The notes under the pieces were generated by a model. The model saw nothing but the letters and a program-made list of their open reading frames with translations, was not told where the DNA came from and made no database searches. Made by a program: the position numbers and the translations under genes. This document shows positions 1 to 8,660 of a stretch of DNA of 64,000 nt, piece after piece; the first letter of the stretch is position 1; each line of letters starts with the position of its first letter. Source of the stretch: Actinomycetaceae bacterium (GTDB taxonomy: Bacteria > Actinomycetota > Actinomycetes > Actinomycetales > Actinomycetaceae); contig JAUNVP010000001.1 of NCBI GenBank assembly GCA_030537615.1, forward strand, positions 62,001 to 126,000. Direction: 5' to 3'.

Positions 1-433
1 GGTTCGCATTGATCCGGATATCTGCAGCCGTGCCGCCGACTCCACCTGAGGGCTGGTGCATGAGGATACGGGCGTGCGGTGTGGCGTATCGTTTCCCGGG
101 GGTTCCAGCGGTCAGCAGGAACTGTCCCATTGACGCGGCAATGCCCATCGCTACCGTCACGACGTCGGGCTGAATGAACTGCATGGTGTCGTAAATCGCC
201 ATGCCGGCAGTCACTGATCCACCGGGGCTATTGATGTATAGATAGATGTCCTGGTCTGGATCTTCGGCGGCCAGCAGAAGCATTTTCGCGCAGATTTCAT
301 TGGCGTTTTCATCACGGACTTCACCGCCAAGCCAGATAATGCGTTCTTTCAGCAGACGGCTGAAGACGGCATCTCCTAGGCCCAGATGCTTCTCGTCTGC
401 GTCGGCAGCTGCCGAACCTTCCACAATTGTCAT
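1..433 (-). CDS. clpP: ATP-dependent Clp protease proteolytic subunit (3' end outside window)
   Basis: Serine peptidase core of the Clp protease, which degrades unfolded or tagged proteins in the cytoplasm together with a ClpX or ClpC ATPase ring. 144 codons are visible. The nucleophile Ser is near residue 101 in GIAASMGQ, the catalytic His is near 126 in ILMHQPSG, and the INSPGGSV strand motif is near 68-75. The catalytic Asp lies beyond the window edge. The ATG is preceded by GGAGGAG at 10 nt. It lies downstream of tig on the same strand, the common tig-clpP order, but a strong hairpin sits between them, so it probably also has its own promoter. Actinobacteria often carry two adjacent clpP genes; whether a second follows cannot be seen. 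Confidence 0.95.
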   Translation of the reverse strand, partial: MTIVEGSAAADADEKHLGLGDAVFSRLLKERIIWLGGEVRDENANEICAKMLLLAAEDPDQDIYLYINSPGGSVTAGMAIYDTMQFIQPDVVTVAMGIAASMGQFLLTAGTPGKRYATPHARILMHQPSGGVGGTAADIRINAN

Positions 434-537
434 GAGATGTAATCTCCTCCGTCGATAATCAAAGCTGTCCCTAGCTTAATCTGTGCCAGAGCGGATTTCT
501 TTCTCCGAGAGCCATGTTCGCTGTCGGCGCATTGATA

Positions 538-569
538 CACAGAAGGCCCACCGAAGTGGGCCTTCTGTG
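538..569 (-). terminator. Hairpin terminator after tig
   Basis: Perfect 14-bp inverted repeat (538-551 with 556-569) around a CGAA tetraloop, starting 10 nt after the tig stop. No strong T-run follows on the minus strand, so termination may be partial and allow read-through to clpP. Confidence 0.7.
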
Positions 570-578
570 ATGACGAGT

Positions 579-1919
579 TTATTCGCCAGACTCAGCTGAC
601 TTCGGTGATTCGGTCGAGTCGTCCGATTCGACGTCGTCCTCCGTGACCTCATCAGTTTGCGGACCGGTGAGGACGTCTGTCAGATCGACATCGTTTCCTT
701 CGGTATCGGTAATCTTCACGTCGCCGAGGGCGTGAACAATCGCCTTAGTCCGTGCGAGCTCTCCGACCATGGCCTGTACCTGGTTCTGGTCCTGGAAGAG
801 CTGGGACGGATCCATACCGTAAGCCTGGGCCGTCTGCATCATGAAGTCGAAGAATTCTTGCTGAGAAATCTCCACCTCACGGTCTTTGGCAAGTTTATCG
901 AGAATGAGTTGCTCGGAGATCTGTCGAGTGATCTCCTTGCGCATCTTGGTCTTTTCCGCCTTCTTCGCGTCCTCACCAACCCGTTCGGCAAGTTCGGCTT
1001 CGATGGTCGACTTGGGAAGCTCGATCTTGGTTGCTTCAATAATCTGGTCGAGCAGGCGTTCACGAGCCTGCACGGCTTGCTCATTCTTCTTGCGGAATCC
1101 AGCCTGGGTGCGAAGATCGTCGCGTAGCTCATCGATGGTGTCGAACTCAGAGACCATCTGTGCGAAGTCATCGTCTGCCTTGGGGAGCTCACGGGTCTTC
1201 ATCGCTTTGACATTAATGGTGACTTCAGCCTCTTCGCCCTCGTGCTCACCACCGGCGAGAGTTGTCGTGAAGGTAGTCTCTTCGTCAGCCTTCATACCGG
1301 TGAGGGCTTTGTCCATTCCATCAAGCATGGACTTGGAGCCGATCTCGTAGGAGACGTCTGAGACGGAATCGACTTCTTCTTCACCGATACGCGCGACCAT
1401 ATCGATGGTGGCAAAGTCACCCTTCTTTGCCTTTCGCTTGATTGGCTTAAGCGAAGCAAAGCGGCCGCGAAGTTCGTCGAGTTCAACATCGACATCATCA
1501 TCGCTCACCGTCAGAGGATCGACTTCCAGTTCCATGGCTGAAATGTCGGGGAGTTCGAACGGCGGAACGACGGGAATCTCCGCAACGAACTCGAGCGTGC
1601 CACCGTATTCTCCGGTGGTATTGGGGATTTCGGTAACCTCAATCTGCGGTTGCCCAAGAGGGTGCAATTCTTTTTCGACCACTGCCTCGCTGTACAAGCG
1701 CGGCATGACATCGTTAATGACCTGCTGGATAACAGCTTCGCGCGAAAAACGCTGATCGATAATGCGTGGCGGGACTTTTCCGCGACGGAAACCGGGAACG
1801 TTCACCTGGTTCGCGATCTCCTTGTAGGCCGCATCCATGTCTTTCTTCAGTTCTTCATAAGGAACCTCGACAGTGAGCTTCACTTTCGTGCTTTCGAGGT
1901 TTTCGACAGTGCTCTTCAC
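579..1919 (-). CDS. tig: Trigger factor, ribosome-associated chaperone and prolyl isomerase
   Basis: Binds the ribosome exit tunnel and shields nascent chains. 446 aa from the GTG at 1919, chosen because GGAG lies 9 nt upstream and the protein then begins VKSTVENLES as in the family; a TTG five codons upstream overlaps that ribosome binding site. The ribosome-docking signature GFRRGKVP is at residues 43-50. An FKBP-type peptidyl-prolyl isomerase domain follows at roughly 165-245, then the helical C-terminal chaperone arms. The last ~30 residues are an acidic Ser/Thr/Glu-rich tail. It is the first gene of a tig-clpP pair. Confidence 0.96.
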   Translation of the reverse strand: MKSTVENLESTKVKLTVEVPYEELKKDMDAAYKEIANQVNVPGFRRGKVPPRIIDQRFSREAVIQQVINDVMPRLYSEAVVEKELHPLGQPQIEVTEIPNTTGEYGGTLEFVAEIPVVPPFELPDISAMELEVDPLTVSDDDVDVELDELRGRFASLKPIKRKAKKGDFATIDMVARIGEEEVDSVSDVSYEIGSKSMLDGMDKALTGMKADEETTFTTTLAGGEHEGEEAEVTINVKAMKTRELPKADDDFAQMVSEFDTIDELRDDLRTQAGFRKKNEQAVQARERLLDQIIEATKIELPKSTIEAELAERVGEDAKKAEKTKMRKEITRQISEQLILDKLAKDREVEISQQEFFDFMMQTAQAYGMDPSQLFQDQNQVQAMVGELARTKAIVHALGDVKITDTEGNDVDLTDVLTGPQTDEVTEDDVESDDSTESPKSAESGE

Positions 1920-2011
1920 GTACACGCACTCCAAGATTTCTAGACGTACACACCCCGCAGGGCATAGGACAACGGATTAATACTACGCCACCTACTGCCA
2001 AGGTGCGGAAT

Positions 2012-2032
2012 GCTCACCTCGAAAAGGTGAGC
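2012..2032. other. Small hairpin upstream of tig
   Basis: Perfect 8-bp stem (gctcacct with aggtgagc) and a 5-nt loop, about 95 nt upstream of the tig start. It could be a leader element of tig or a weak terminator; no T-run is present on either strand. Confidence 0.35.
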
Positions 2033-2089
2033 CGGTTAATAGTCTTTGCTCTGATATGGACTGCGCAGGTATCCAAACCACCCACGTTT

Positions 2090-2117
2090 GTTCATTTGTG
2101 ATCGTTTGAAAATGAAC
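2090..2117. promoter_or_regulatory. 28-nt palindrome, possible operator
   Basis: Inverted repeat with perfect 8-bp arms (gttcattt and aaatgaac) and a 12-nt spacer, 82 nt before the start of the DUF2264 relic and about 170 nt before tig on the other strand. The GTTCA/TGAAC arms are of the kind bound by DeoR- or LacI-type sugar regulators. The regulator is unknown. It may be a leftover operator of the dead gene. Confidence 0.35.
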
Positions 2118-2198
2118 GCTCACTGACAATGCGAAGCATCCGTGCTTAATCAGATTCAACCTGAGCGTTTGTGAATCGTCAAAGAAGAAGTAACCACA

Positions 2199-3010
2199 GT
2201 GTCGCTAACGCGTACCAGCGGCAATCACGGAATCTCACCAACAACAGGCATCACCTGCGATGAGTGGATACGGATAGCCGACACACTTCTGCTCGAAGTT
2301 CGCCCTCACTTCGTTTCTTCTCGGGCGAAAGTCCACTTTCCGCCCCTCGCCCGCATCTCCGGATATCGATCCGACGGCTGGTATACCGATAGCAATTGGC
2401 GCTCCTGCGACCACTCTGTTGGGTGGACAATGCACCTCTGCCCTTTCCTGCGGTCACAATGGAGTGCGCCGACGATTTCGTGTCCGCGCGTCCAGGTAAT
2501 GATCGTGAACGTCTCGCTCGGTTCCTCGCCAATGTCGTCTATCTGGTCGGAGTCCACGGTGTTCCTCTGTATCTGGGACACAGCTTGATTTATCACTTTG
2601 CCGTTGCCACTCCACTGTGGGCCGGAGCCGTTGCCGAGGTCGAGACGCCTCCCCCGGTGTCATTCGGCGCTACGCATCGGGGATTTTTGCAGTATTTCCT
2701 CTCTCCCGATATCCCCAAGGACAAGGGTCTACTTGATATGGGTGGGCACGGGGAATGGTCCCCGATGTGCCAGTCTTACTCGGGTCTGGTTCGCCATTCT
2801 GGTCTCGAACAGGACTATTAGCCTCGCTCGCCGCGTCGTCTTCCGGTCTGGACAGACCCAGAAAAACCGCTCCCGTGTGAGGTTGCCGACCAGTTGCGCG
2901 CCGTCACGCCAACCGGGTGGATTGTTTCTCCGACCTGCGATGGCATTGTCCGCGTCATTAATCACGGTACAGACCGAGGGTATGCAGGAGAACTCACACT
3001 GGTCGGATAA
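2199..3010 (+). pseudogene. Decayed DUF2264-family gene
   Basis: Homology to the DUF2264 family (full proteins about 600 aa) is recognised by motif order, but in pieces. Frame A (2199 to about 2450, GTG start) gives an N-terminal ADTLLLEVRPHF-like segment ending RSDG near 2380. It then joins directly to DGWYTDSNWRSCDH, which normally lies well over 100 residues later, so there is an internal deletion. Between about 2451 and 2471 the frame shifts to frame B, with FLANVVYLVGVHG, GHSLIYHFAVATPLW and SYSG. A lost base near 2785 moves GSPFWSRTG out of frame up to about 2838, bracketing an in-frame TAG at 2819. Frame B then resumes with LPVWTDPEKPLPCE and DGIVRVINHGTD and stops at 3008-3010. The C-terminal half is absent. 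Confidence 0.75.
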
Positions 3011-3186
3011 CGCAATTTCCACGACCACAGTGGCAATCTCAGACTTTTGTTGCTGAACTTCCCCTCCAGAGAGGTTTTCGACGAGCGCATCTCAAGCCGT
3101 ATCTGCGGTCAAAGCGGCTGTCAAAACAGCTGTCAACAGTGAACCCTGCCCCCACAACCACAACAACCGCCCGCCATACAAACGAC

Positions 3187-3215
3187 AAGGGGCCGGGCAT
3201 GATGCCCGGCCCCTT
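3187..3215 (-). terminator. Terminator after tRNA-Pro
   Basis: Perfect 13-bp stem (3187-3199 with 3203-3215) with a 3-nt loop, directly downstream of the minus-strand tRNA-Pro. Confidence 0.8.
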
Positions 3216-3221
3216 AAACTG

Positions 3222-3295
3222 TCGGGGTGACAGGATTTGAACCTGCGACCCTCTGCTCCCAAAGCAGATGCGCTACCAAGCTGCGCTACACCCCG
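3222..3295 (-). tRNA. tRNA-Pro (anticodon TGG)
   Basis: 74 nt. The minus strand folds as a cloverleaf with acceptor arm CGGGGTG/CACCCCG, anticodon loop TTTGGGA (anticodon TGG), T-arm GCAGG-TTCGAAT-CCTGT and discriminator A. CCA is not encoded. Confidence 0.95.
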
Positions 3296-3394
3296 TGCCT
3301 GAGTAATCATAGACAGATTTCACCCTCATTTCACAACTCGCAAACTTTTAGGTAAGATTCTTTTGTCTCACCGAGCAGCAATGTTCAAGGACAT

Positions 3395-3468
3395 GCGAGT
3401 GTAGCTCAATGGTAGAGCCTCTGCCTTCCAAGCAGATGGTGCGGGTTCGATTCCCGTCACTCGCTCCA
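3395..3468 (+). tRNA. tRNA-Gly (anticodon TCC)
   Basis: 71-nt cloverleaf plus encoded CCA. Acceptor arm GCGAGTG/CACTCGC, anticodon loop CTTCCAA (anticodon TCC), T-arm GCGGG-TTCGATT-CCCGT. Confidence 0.95.
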
Positions 3469-3586
3469 CTGATATGCGGCGGCCTACGAGCCCTTCTTCT
3501 ACCGATTCTCTGTTGTTGTCCGGCATAGACCGTGAGAGTTTGCTAGCCTGATCGGACCTCACATCAATCGAGTTGGAGATTATTTC

Positions 3587-4378
3587 GTGGAACATCACAT
3601 TCAACGGTTTGTCGGCAAAGCAGTCATTATTACCGGTGGTGCTGGTGGAATTGGCCTGTCCACCGCTGTACGCCTCGCCTCCGAAGGAGCGAAGATCGCC
3701 CTCGTCGATATCACCACAGAGGGGTTGGACGCTGCTAAACGTGAAATCATCGAGGCTGTTCCCGATGCAGAAGTCATTACGTGTGTCGCCGATGTTTCAA
3801 ACGAAGAGGACGTCAAAGCATATGTTGCGGACACCGTCGAAGCTTTCGGGTCCATTGACGGGTTCTTTAACAACGCTGGTATCGATGGCAAACGCTTCCC
3901 ACTTCCCGAGTACACTCCCGAAGAGTTCGAACGTGTCATGACCATCAACTCCACCGGCGTATTCCTGGGCCTCAAACACGTACTCGAGCAGATGGAAAAG
4001 CAAGGCAGTGGGGCGATCGTCAATACCGCATCGATTGGCGGCATTCTCGGCTGGTCGAGTCAGTACGGTTACATCGCCTCAAAACACGCGGTGGTTGGCA
4101 TGACTCGGGCGGCGGCAGCGGAGTTCGCCTGCAAGGGGCTACAGATTAACGCTATTGCTCCTGGCGGCATTAAAACGCCGATGGCAGCCGATGCCATGAA
4201 GAAACTCAATCCCGAGGACCCAGAGGCCGCCGAGCGTCAGTTTGCCTCTCGCATTCCCGCGCGACGGATGGGTACACCCGAAGAAATCGCCGGCTCGGTT
4301 GCTTTCCTCCTGTCCAAGGATGCCGCCTTCATCAACGGCCACATCCTTCTAGTCGACGGCGGCCAAACCTGCCAGTAG
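3587..4378 (+). CDS. Short-chain dehydrogenase/reductase (classical SDR)
   Basis: 263 aa, a NAD(P)-dependent cytoplasmic oxidoreductase with a Rossmann fold. The nucleotide-binding motif TGGAGGIG is near residue 16, NNAG near 90, the catalytic Ser in NTASIGG near 146, and YIASK holds the Tyr/Lys pair near 160. An acidic residue after the second strand (ALVDIT) suggests NAD preference. The C-terminus FINGHILLVDGGQ is typical. The GTG start has GGAG 8 nt upstream. Family relatives reduce or oxidise ketones, sugars or steroids; the substrate cannot be told from sequence. It is a single gene, convergent with the iron transporter operon. Confidence 0.85.
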   Translation: MEHHIQRFVGKAVIITGGAGGIGLSTAVRLASEGAKIALVDITTEGLDAAKREIIEAVPDAEVITCVADVSNEEDVKAYVADTVEAFGSIDGFFNNAGIDGKRFPLPEYTPEEFERVMTINSTGVFLGLKHVLEQMEKQGSGAIVNTASIGGILGWSSQYGYIASKHAVVGMTRAAAAEFACKGLQINAIAPGGIKTPMAADAMKKLNPEDPEAAERQFASRIPARRMGTPEEIAGSVAFLLSKDAAFINGHILLVDGGQTCQ

Positions 4379-4398
4379 CGCGTACGTACTCTGACATG

Positions 4399-4472
4399 GG
4401 ACGTAGGCTCATTCAAGCGGCTTGTCGGCTCTCCCAAGTGGTAACGAGTTTTGCACGACTGAGCCTACGTCC
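4399..4472. repeat. 13-bp inverted repeat with a 48-nt loop between convergent genes
   Basis: ggacgtaggctca (4399-4411) and its exact complement (4460-4472) flank 48 nt. The loop can itself pair (gtcg with cgac next to the stem, cttg with caag inside). It lies between the SDR stop and the transporter ATPase stop, so a two-way terminator is the simplest reading. Other terminators here have loops of 3-10 nt, which makes this one unusual. Confidence 0.55.
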
Positions 4473-4484
4473 TCATAAAGACAC

Positions 4485-5276
4485 TTACTCCCCAGCGCCA
4501 ATCGTTCCGACTGCGCTGACGGGACATACCAACGGAAGCCCGCGGTGGTTGAGCACCTCCACGTTGAGCTCGTACGTTGCGCGGATAACGTCCGGAGTAA
4601 TGACTTCATCCGGGGATCCGGAATACGTGATCTCACCGCCGGCAACCACCATAATCTTGTCGCACAGCCGAGCTGCCAGATTGAGGTCGTGAAGCACGAC
4701 CATGACAAGCGCGTTGTCTTGCCGGGAAATGGTGTGCATGAGATTGAGGACCTGGACCTGCCGGTGAATGTCGAGGGCCGAGGTCGGTTCATCTAGAAGC
4801 AGTATCTGCGGGTGTGATGCCACCACTTGCGCGATCGATACGAGCTGACGCTGACCACCGGATAGGTTCGCGAGATTGCGTTCGGCAATCGAGGTGATCC
4901 CCAGCTCTTCACACGCGGCGGATGCGCGTTGCAAGGATGTACCCTTTGGAATCCCTAGGCCGGCGTAGCGTTGTGCGGAGATGGCGATGGATTCAAATGC
5001 GGACAGGGCTACGCCCCCGGGCAGATCCTGGGGCACATAGCCGCAGATGTCGCGCAGTGCCTTGCCTTCGAAGATCCTTCCATCTTCGTGAATCCATTTC
5101 ATCTCTCCCGATGTTTTCACCAACCCCATGAGTGCTTTGACGAGGGTTGATTTGCCCGCAGCATTGGGGCCGATCACTCCGACCATAGTGCCCGGTTCGA
5201 GACTTCCTACTTCGACGTCGTGCAGAACCTGATGACGCCCGTACCAGGCGTTAACGTTGTTGATTTGTAACGTCAT
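4485..5276 (-). CDS. Iron/siderophore-type ABC importer, ATP-binding protein
   Basis: 263-aa FecE/FhuC-like ATPase that powers uptake through the adjacent permease. Walker A GPNAAGKST is at residues 36-44, signature LSGGQ at 138-142, Walker B ILLLDEP at 158-164, and the switch His follows in VVLHDLNLA. The start at 5276 overlaps the permease stop as TGATG, with GGGAGG just upstream, giving translational coupling; an in-frame ATG 15 nt earlier is less likely. It is the third gene of a binding protein-permease-ATPase operon behind a DtxR-like box, so iron or an iron chelate is the expected cargo. Exact substrate unknown. Confidence 0.9.
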   Translation of the reverse strand: MTLQINNVNAWYGRHQVLHDVEVGSLEPGTMVGVIGPNAAGKSTLVKALMGLVKTSGEMKWIHEDGRIFEGKALRDICGYVPQDLPGGVALSAFESIAISAQRYAGLGIPKGTSLQRASAACEELGITSIAERNLANLSGGQRQLVSIAQVVASHPQILLLDEPTSALDIHRQVQVLNLMHTISRQDNALVMVVLHDLNLAARLCDKIMVVAGGEITYSGSPDEVITPDVIRATYELNVEVLNHRGLPLVCPVSAVGTIGAGE

Positions 5277-6355
5277 CACTGGCCTCCCCATTGAACCGTC
5301 TGTTTTGACAGCACAATAGTGATGAACAAAGGCACCCCAATAATGGCGGTGACAATGCCTACCGGGATTGCGACACCGCTAATGATCGAGATCGATATGA
5401 CGTGAGAGGCCGTCATAACAAAGGCTCCAACGGCAATCGTCATCGGCAGTAGCAGGCGCTGATTCTCCCCGACGAGGACTCTCGACACATGCGGCGCAAT
5501 CATGCCGACAAAGCCTATAACGCCGGCAAATGCCACTGCCGTGGCTGCCAGTAACGAGACGAATACGAGGCTGACGATACGGACCCTACCCGTATTGACG
5601 CCGAGGGCTTTAGCGCGATTCTCCCCCATTCGCATAACCGTCAGATCCCACTGGTGGAACAACCACCACGGCATTGACACCGCAATGACTATTCCCAAGA
5701 TCATGACGTGGTTCCACGTTGCCCGCGTCAACGACCCCATCGTCCAGAACACGATCTGTGACAGCGCTTCAGTCGTAGCGGCATACTGCAACAGAGAAAC
5801 AGCAGCGGAAAAACCAAATACAACCGCTATTCCCATAAGGACCATGGTTTGGGAACCGGCTCCACGCATTCGGGCCATGACGACGATCAGGATCGTCGCT
5901 ACCATCGACCACACCCACGCGAAAATAGTGATGGAGCTTTCTTCGTAGCCGGGGATCGTCCATTCGAGGACGATCGCTGCGGCGGCTCCGAACGCAGCTG
6001 CCCCCGATAACCCCAAGGTAAATGGTTCAGCCAGCGGGTTATCTAAGATTGTTTGCATTTGCAGGCCCGCTACTCCCAGTGCGACACCGATAAACGTGGC
6101 GAGCAAAAGGGATGGTAAGCGGATCTCCCACACGGCGGCGCGGACTACTCCGGGCACCGTGTCGGGCGAGATCAGCGCCTGCCACAGTTGTTTGAGGCCG
6201 ATGTTCAAAGGACCGAGCGTAGCTGCCCAGATAACAAGGGCCACGGTCGCGAGAACAATGAGGATGAGAATGGCCCGGCGACGAACGAGTGTTTGGCGGT
6301 CGGCGGCGATGAGGCCTGGCGCAACATCGCCGCCTGTCGTTAATGGTTCAGACAT
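5276..6355 (-). CDS. Iron/siderophore-type ABC importer, permease (FecCD family)
   Basis: 359-aa multi-spanning membrane protein of the BtuC/FecCD family. Hydrophobic segments begin near residue 28. Family motifs are LQMQTILDNPLAEPFTLGLS near 103-122 and the ATPase-contact region GFVGMIAPHVSRVLVG near 285-300. A single permease gene implies a homodimer. It follows the binding-protein gene after 12 nt and overlaps the ATPase gene, so the three are one operon. Confidence 0.9.
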   Translation of the reverse strand: MSEPLTTGGDVAPGLIAADRQTLVRRRAILILIVLATVALVIWAATLGPLNIGLKQLWQALISPDTVPGVVRAAVWEIRLPSLLLATFIGVALGVAGLQMQTILDNPLAEPFTLGLSGAAAFGAAAAIVLEWTIPGYEESSITIFAWVWSMVATILIVVMARMRGAGSQTMVLMGIAVVFGFSAAVSLLQYAATTEALSQIVFWTMGSLTRATWNHVMILGIVIAVSMPWWLFHQWDLTVMRMGENRAKALGVNTGRVRIVSLVFVSLLAATAVAFAGVIGFVGMIAPHVSRVLVGENQRLLLPMTIAVGAFVMTASHVISISIISGVAIPVGIVTAIIGVPLFITIVLSKQTVQWGGQ

Positions 6356-6367
6356 AACGTGTCAGTG

Positions 6368-7573
6368 TTACTTGTCCGATAGCTGAACGAAGAAGGTACC
6401 GCTGTAGTCGAAGGGCATGAATTCGTTGTGGAAATCGGTGAATTCTTTCTCCAGATCGACATCCGCAAACTTATCTGGATACTGCCACTTGGCGAAGGCT
6501 CGAATCGCGATGAAGTTGTAGGGAGAATCGTAGAACTGGTGGTAGATGCCGTACATCTGGTTCTTCTTTCCTGCTTCGAGCTCACTGAAACCAGGCTGTT
6601 TCAGTTCGTCACGCAGAGACTGTTCTGCCCGATCGTGATCGGTGGCGTAACCTAACTCGACGAACGACGTCTGTGCGCCTTCAGCGAGTTCTTTATCGCC
6701 CCAAGCACCACCGGTAACGACGACGTGATCCGGTTGGCTGGAGAGAATCTGCTCGGGGGTGAGGTCGCCGTCCTCGACGTCGCCGGGAAGGAGTTCGTCA
6801 CCGAGATTAATGCCTCCGGCCATGTCGATCATGGTTCCGAAGTTGGAATCTTTGAATGTCGCACAGCAGGCGATGAGGCCGGCTGCTCGCCAGAGGAATG
6901 TCTTTGGCTTGTCGGCTCCCGCATCGGCAACTTTAGCCTTGACGTCTTCCGTCTTTTCCTTGTAGTAGTCGATGAACTTCTTCGCGCTGTCTTCGTTGCC
7001 GGTGAGCTTGCCGAGGATTTCAACGGTTGCTTCGGTGTTTTCTACCGGTTGACGACGATAGTCCGTAACGACCCACTTAATGTCGGAGCTGTCGAGTTTG
7101 TCAATGATGCCCTTTGATTGAGCCACGTCATACATGTCCTGAGTCAAAACGACGACATCGGGATCAAACTCGAGGAGGTTCTCAACGGTGACATCGCCCT
7201 TCTTCAGCGATCCAATCGTTGGAATATCTTTAGCTTCTGGGAACTTCTCAAGGAATTTGTCATAGAAGTCCGGTGCATTCTTCTGCAGATCTTTACCCCA
7301 CGCCACGACGCCTTTGAGAGGATCGTCTTTATTGAGGAATGCCAGCGTGTAGGCAGCTCGAGATTCTCCAAGAATGATACGTTCCGGTACCTTATCGAAT
7401 TCCACCGTGTGATCGACGATGTCGGTGATGGTAATCGCGCTCTGTGGCTGGCTGGTCTCACCAGCAGGTTCAGTGGCGTTTTCCTGGTCGGAAGAGCACC
7501 CGCCCAAACCGACAGTTGCGACCATTGCCCCTATCCCTGCAAGCGCCATGAGCCGTTTACGGATTATCGCCAT
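6368..7573 (-). CDS. Iron/siderophore-type ABC importer, substrate-binding lipoprotein
   Basis: 401 aa from the ATG at 7573, preceded by AAAGGA; longer in-frame starts add 16 residues before the signal peptide. A basic N-terminus and hydrophobic stretch lead to lipobox GLGGC with the acylated Cys at 26, so the protein is anchored outside the membrane. The body fits the FepB/TroA-like class III binding fold (VPERIILGES, LLEFDPDVVVL, ILSSQPDHVVVTGG). First gene of the operon, with a DtxR/IdeR-like site about 90 nt upstream, so probably de-repressed when iron is scarce. Confidence 0.88.
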   Translation of the reverse strand: MAIIRKRLMALAGIGAMVATVGLGGCSSDQENATEPAGETSQPQSAITITDIVDHTVEFDKVPERIILGESRAAYTLAFLNKDDPLKGVVAWGKDLQKNAPDFYDKFLEKFPEAKDIPTIGSLKKGDVTVENLLEFDPDVVVLTQDMYDVAQSKGIIDKLDSSDIKWVVTDYRRQPVENTEATVEILGKLTGNEDSAKKFIDYYKEKTEDVKAKVADAGADKPKTFLWRAAGLIACCATFKDSNFGTMIDMAGGINLGDELLPGDVEDGDLTPEQILSSQPDHVVVTGGAWGDKELAEGAQTSFVELGYATDHDRAEQSLRDELKQPGFSELEAGKKNQMYGIYHQFYDSPYNFIAIRAFAKWQYPDKFADVDLEKEFTDFHNEFMPFDYSGTFFVQLSDK

Positions 7574-7661
7574 AGTACGTCCTTTCATAGATCGGAAGCC
7601 CTTACCGACAACGGTTTTCATGCATGTAAGTAAAGACTAGTTTGTGGTTACATTAGGACAC

Positions 7662-7680
7662 TTAGGTTATCCTTATCTAA
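7662..7680 (-). promoter_or_regulatory. DtxR/IdeR-like operator before the iron importer operon
   Basis: TTAGGTTATCCTTATCTAA matches 16 of 19 positions of the DtxR/IdeR iron-box consensus (TTAGGTTAGSCTAACCTAA). It lies 89 nt upstream of the binding-protein start. On the minus strand TTGCTA lies upstream and AT-rich -10-like sequence falls inside the box, so a bound repressor would block the promoter. Confidence 0.7.
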
Positions 7681-7975
7681 CCATTGAGCACACTAGCAAA
7701 CATGTATGCAAAGGTGAATAGTGTCCGACATGTAACACGTGCACGTGACTGACAAAGACTACGAACGCCAGGTGTGGTAGCGAACATGCAGGTCTGACAT
7801 ACTCTGTTGGGCACGCACACGAAAACAGTGCGCCACTCATTCCAGCCCCTGCCGATACTTCCCTGCGTCAAAGGACATCATTGATCTGTCGTGCTTTGAC
7901 TCCTCGATACTTAAACGACTGTGAATCTCTTCACCTCAATTTGCAAGCCTGAAGAAATCGTCAAAGACTTGAGAT
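7681..7975. other. Intergenic stretch with no gene seen
   Basis: About 300 nt between the iron-box and the PepSY lipoprotein. Short ORFs on both strands lack ribosome sites and family likeness. The only visible structure is a perfect 12-nt palindrome, cacgtgcacgtg, at 7736-7747. It should hold divergent promoters, but none is clear on the plus strand. Confidence 0.4.
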
Positions 7976-8578
7976 ATGAGGAAAAAACAGTTTCTAGCAG
8001 TCCTATCCGCGGCCTGTATTGCACTTGGCTTGACAGGTTGCGGATCCACCTCCCAGGAAGCCACGAAACCGGTCCCAGCTCAGCCGACAGACACTCAACC
8101 TGCTGAGCCGACCAATGATCAGTCCCCTGAATCTACCGATTCTCCTGCCCACGCCAAGGGCCCCTTCGCTGATACCACCAATGGCATCGAAGCGATTAAA
8201 GCCGCAGAGTCTCAAAACGGTGGGAAGCTCATTGAGCTCGACCGTGAGGATCGTGACCAGGTGTGGGAAGTCGAAGTGATCGAGGGATCGGAAAAAGTCA
8301 CCTACTACGTAAGTGCTGACGGTTCGGTCACCGAACACAAGCGCAAGGCCGCCGATCAAGATGACATCGCTAAAGTAGCCGATGCGATCTCAGCAACTGA
8401 GGCTATTCAGAAAGCCTTTGATGAGCTCGGGGGTGGATTCCTTGACGAATGCGAACTTGATGAGAATAACGGCATCATCGTGTATGAGATGGACTTCGAT
8501 GATGAAAACGGTAGTGACTTCGCCGAAATTGAGATCGACTCACGCACCGGCGACATCACCAAGAAAGAACTCGATTAG
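7976..8578 (+). CDS. PepSY-domain lipoprotein
   Basis: 200 aa. Signal peptide with lipobox LTGC (Cys 22), then a Pro/Thr/Glu-rich linker to about residue 62, then two PepSY-like repeats (about 66-122 and 137-199), each ending in a ...D..TG.. or SADGSV.. hairpin. The mature protein is strongly acidic. PepSY proteins are secreted or membrane-linked and are thought to inhibit peptidases or bind ligands; the exact role is unknown. The start has only a weak ribosome site (TGAGAT). It stands alone, divergent from the iron importer and convergent with an SDR gene. Confidence 0.8.
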   Translation: MRKKQFLAVLSAACIALGLTGCGSTSQEATKPVPAQPTDTQPAEPTNDQSPESTDSPAHAKGPFADTTNGIEAIKAAESQNGGKLIELDREDRDQVWEVEVIEGSEKVTYYVSADGSVTEHKRKAADQDDIAKVADAISATEAIQKAFDELGGGFLDECELDENNGIIVYEMDFDDENGSDFAEIEIDSRTGDITKKELD

Positions 8579-8614
8579 TCGATAGACATTCCAAGTCTTA
8601 GCCGCTAAACGTGG

Positions 8615-8648
8615 ATGAGGCCGCACCTGAGTTTGGGTGCGGCCTCAT
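8615..8648. terminator. Two-way terminator between lipoprotein and SDR genes
   Basis: Perfect 13-bp stem (atgaggccgcacc, 8615-8627, with 8636-8648) and an 8-nt loop, between convergent stops at 8578 and 8661. Confidence 0.8.
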
Positions 8649-8660
8649 TTCAATTCGGTG

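Noticed and set aside
657-1127. Long plus-strand frames inside tig
   Set aside because: Antisense shadows; tig has full family motifs in its own frame.
3368-3604. Minus-strand 78-codon frame over tRNA-Gly
   Set aside because: Its peptide is simply the antisense translation of a tRNA gene, a well-known annotation artefact.
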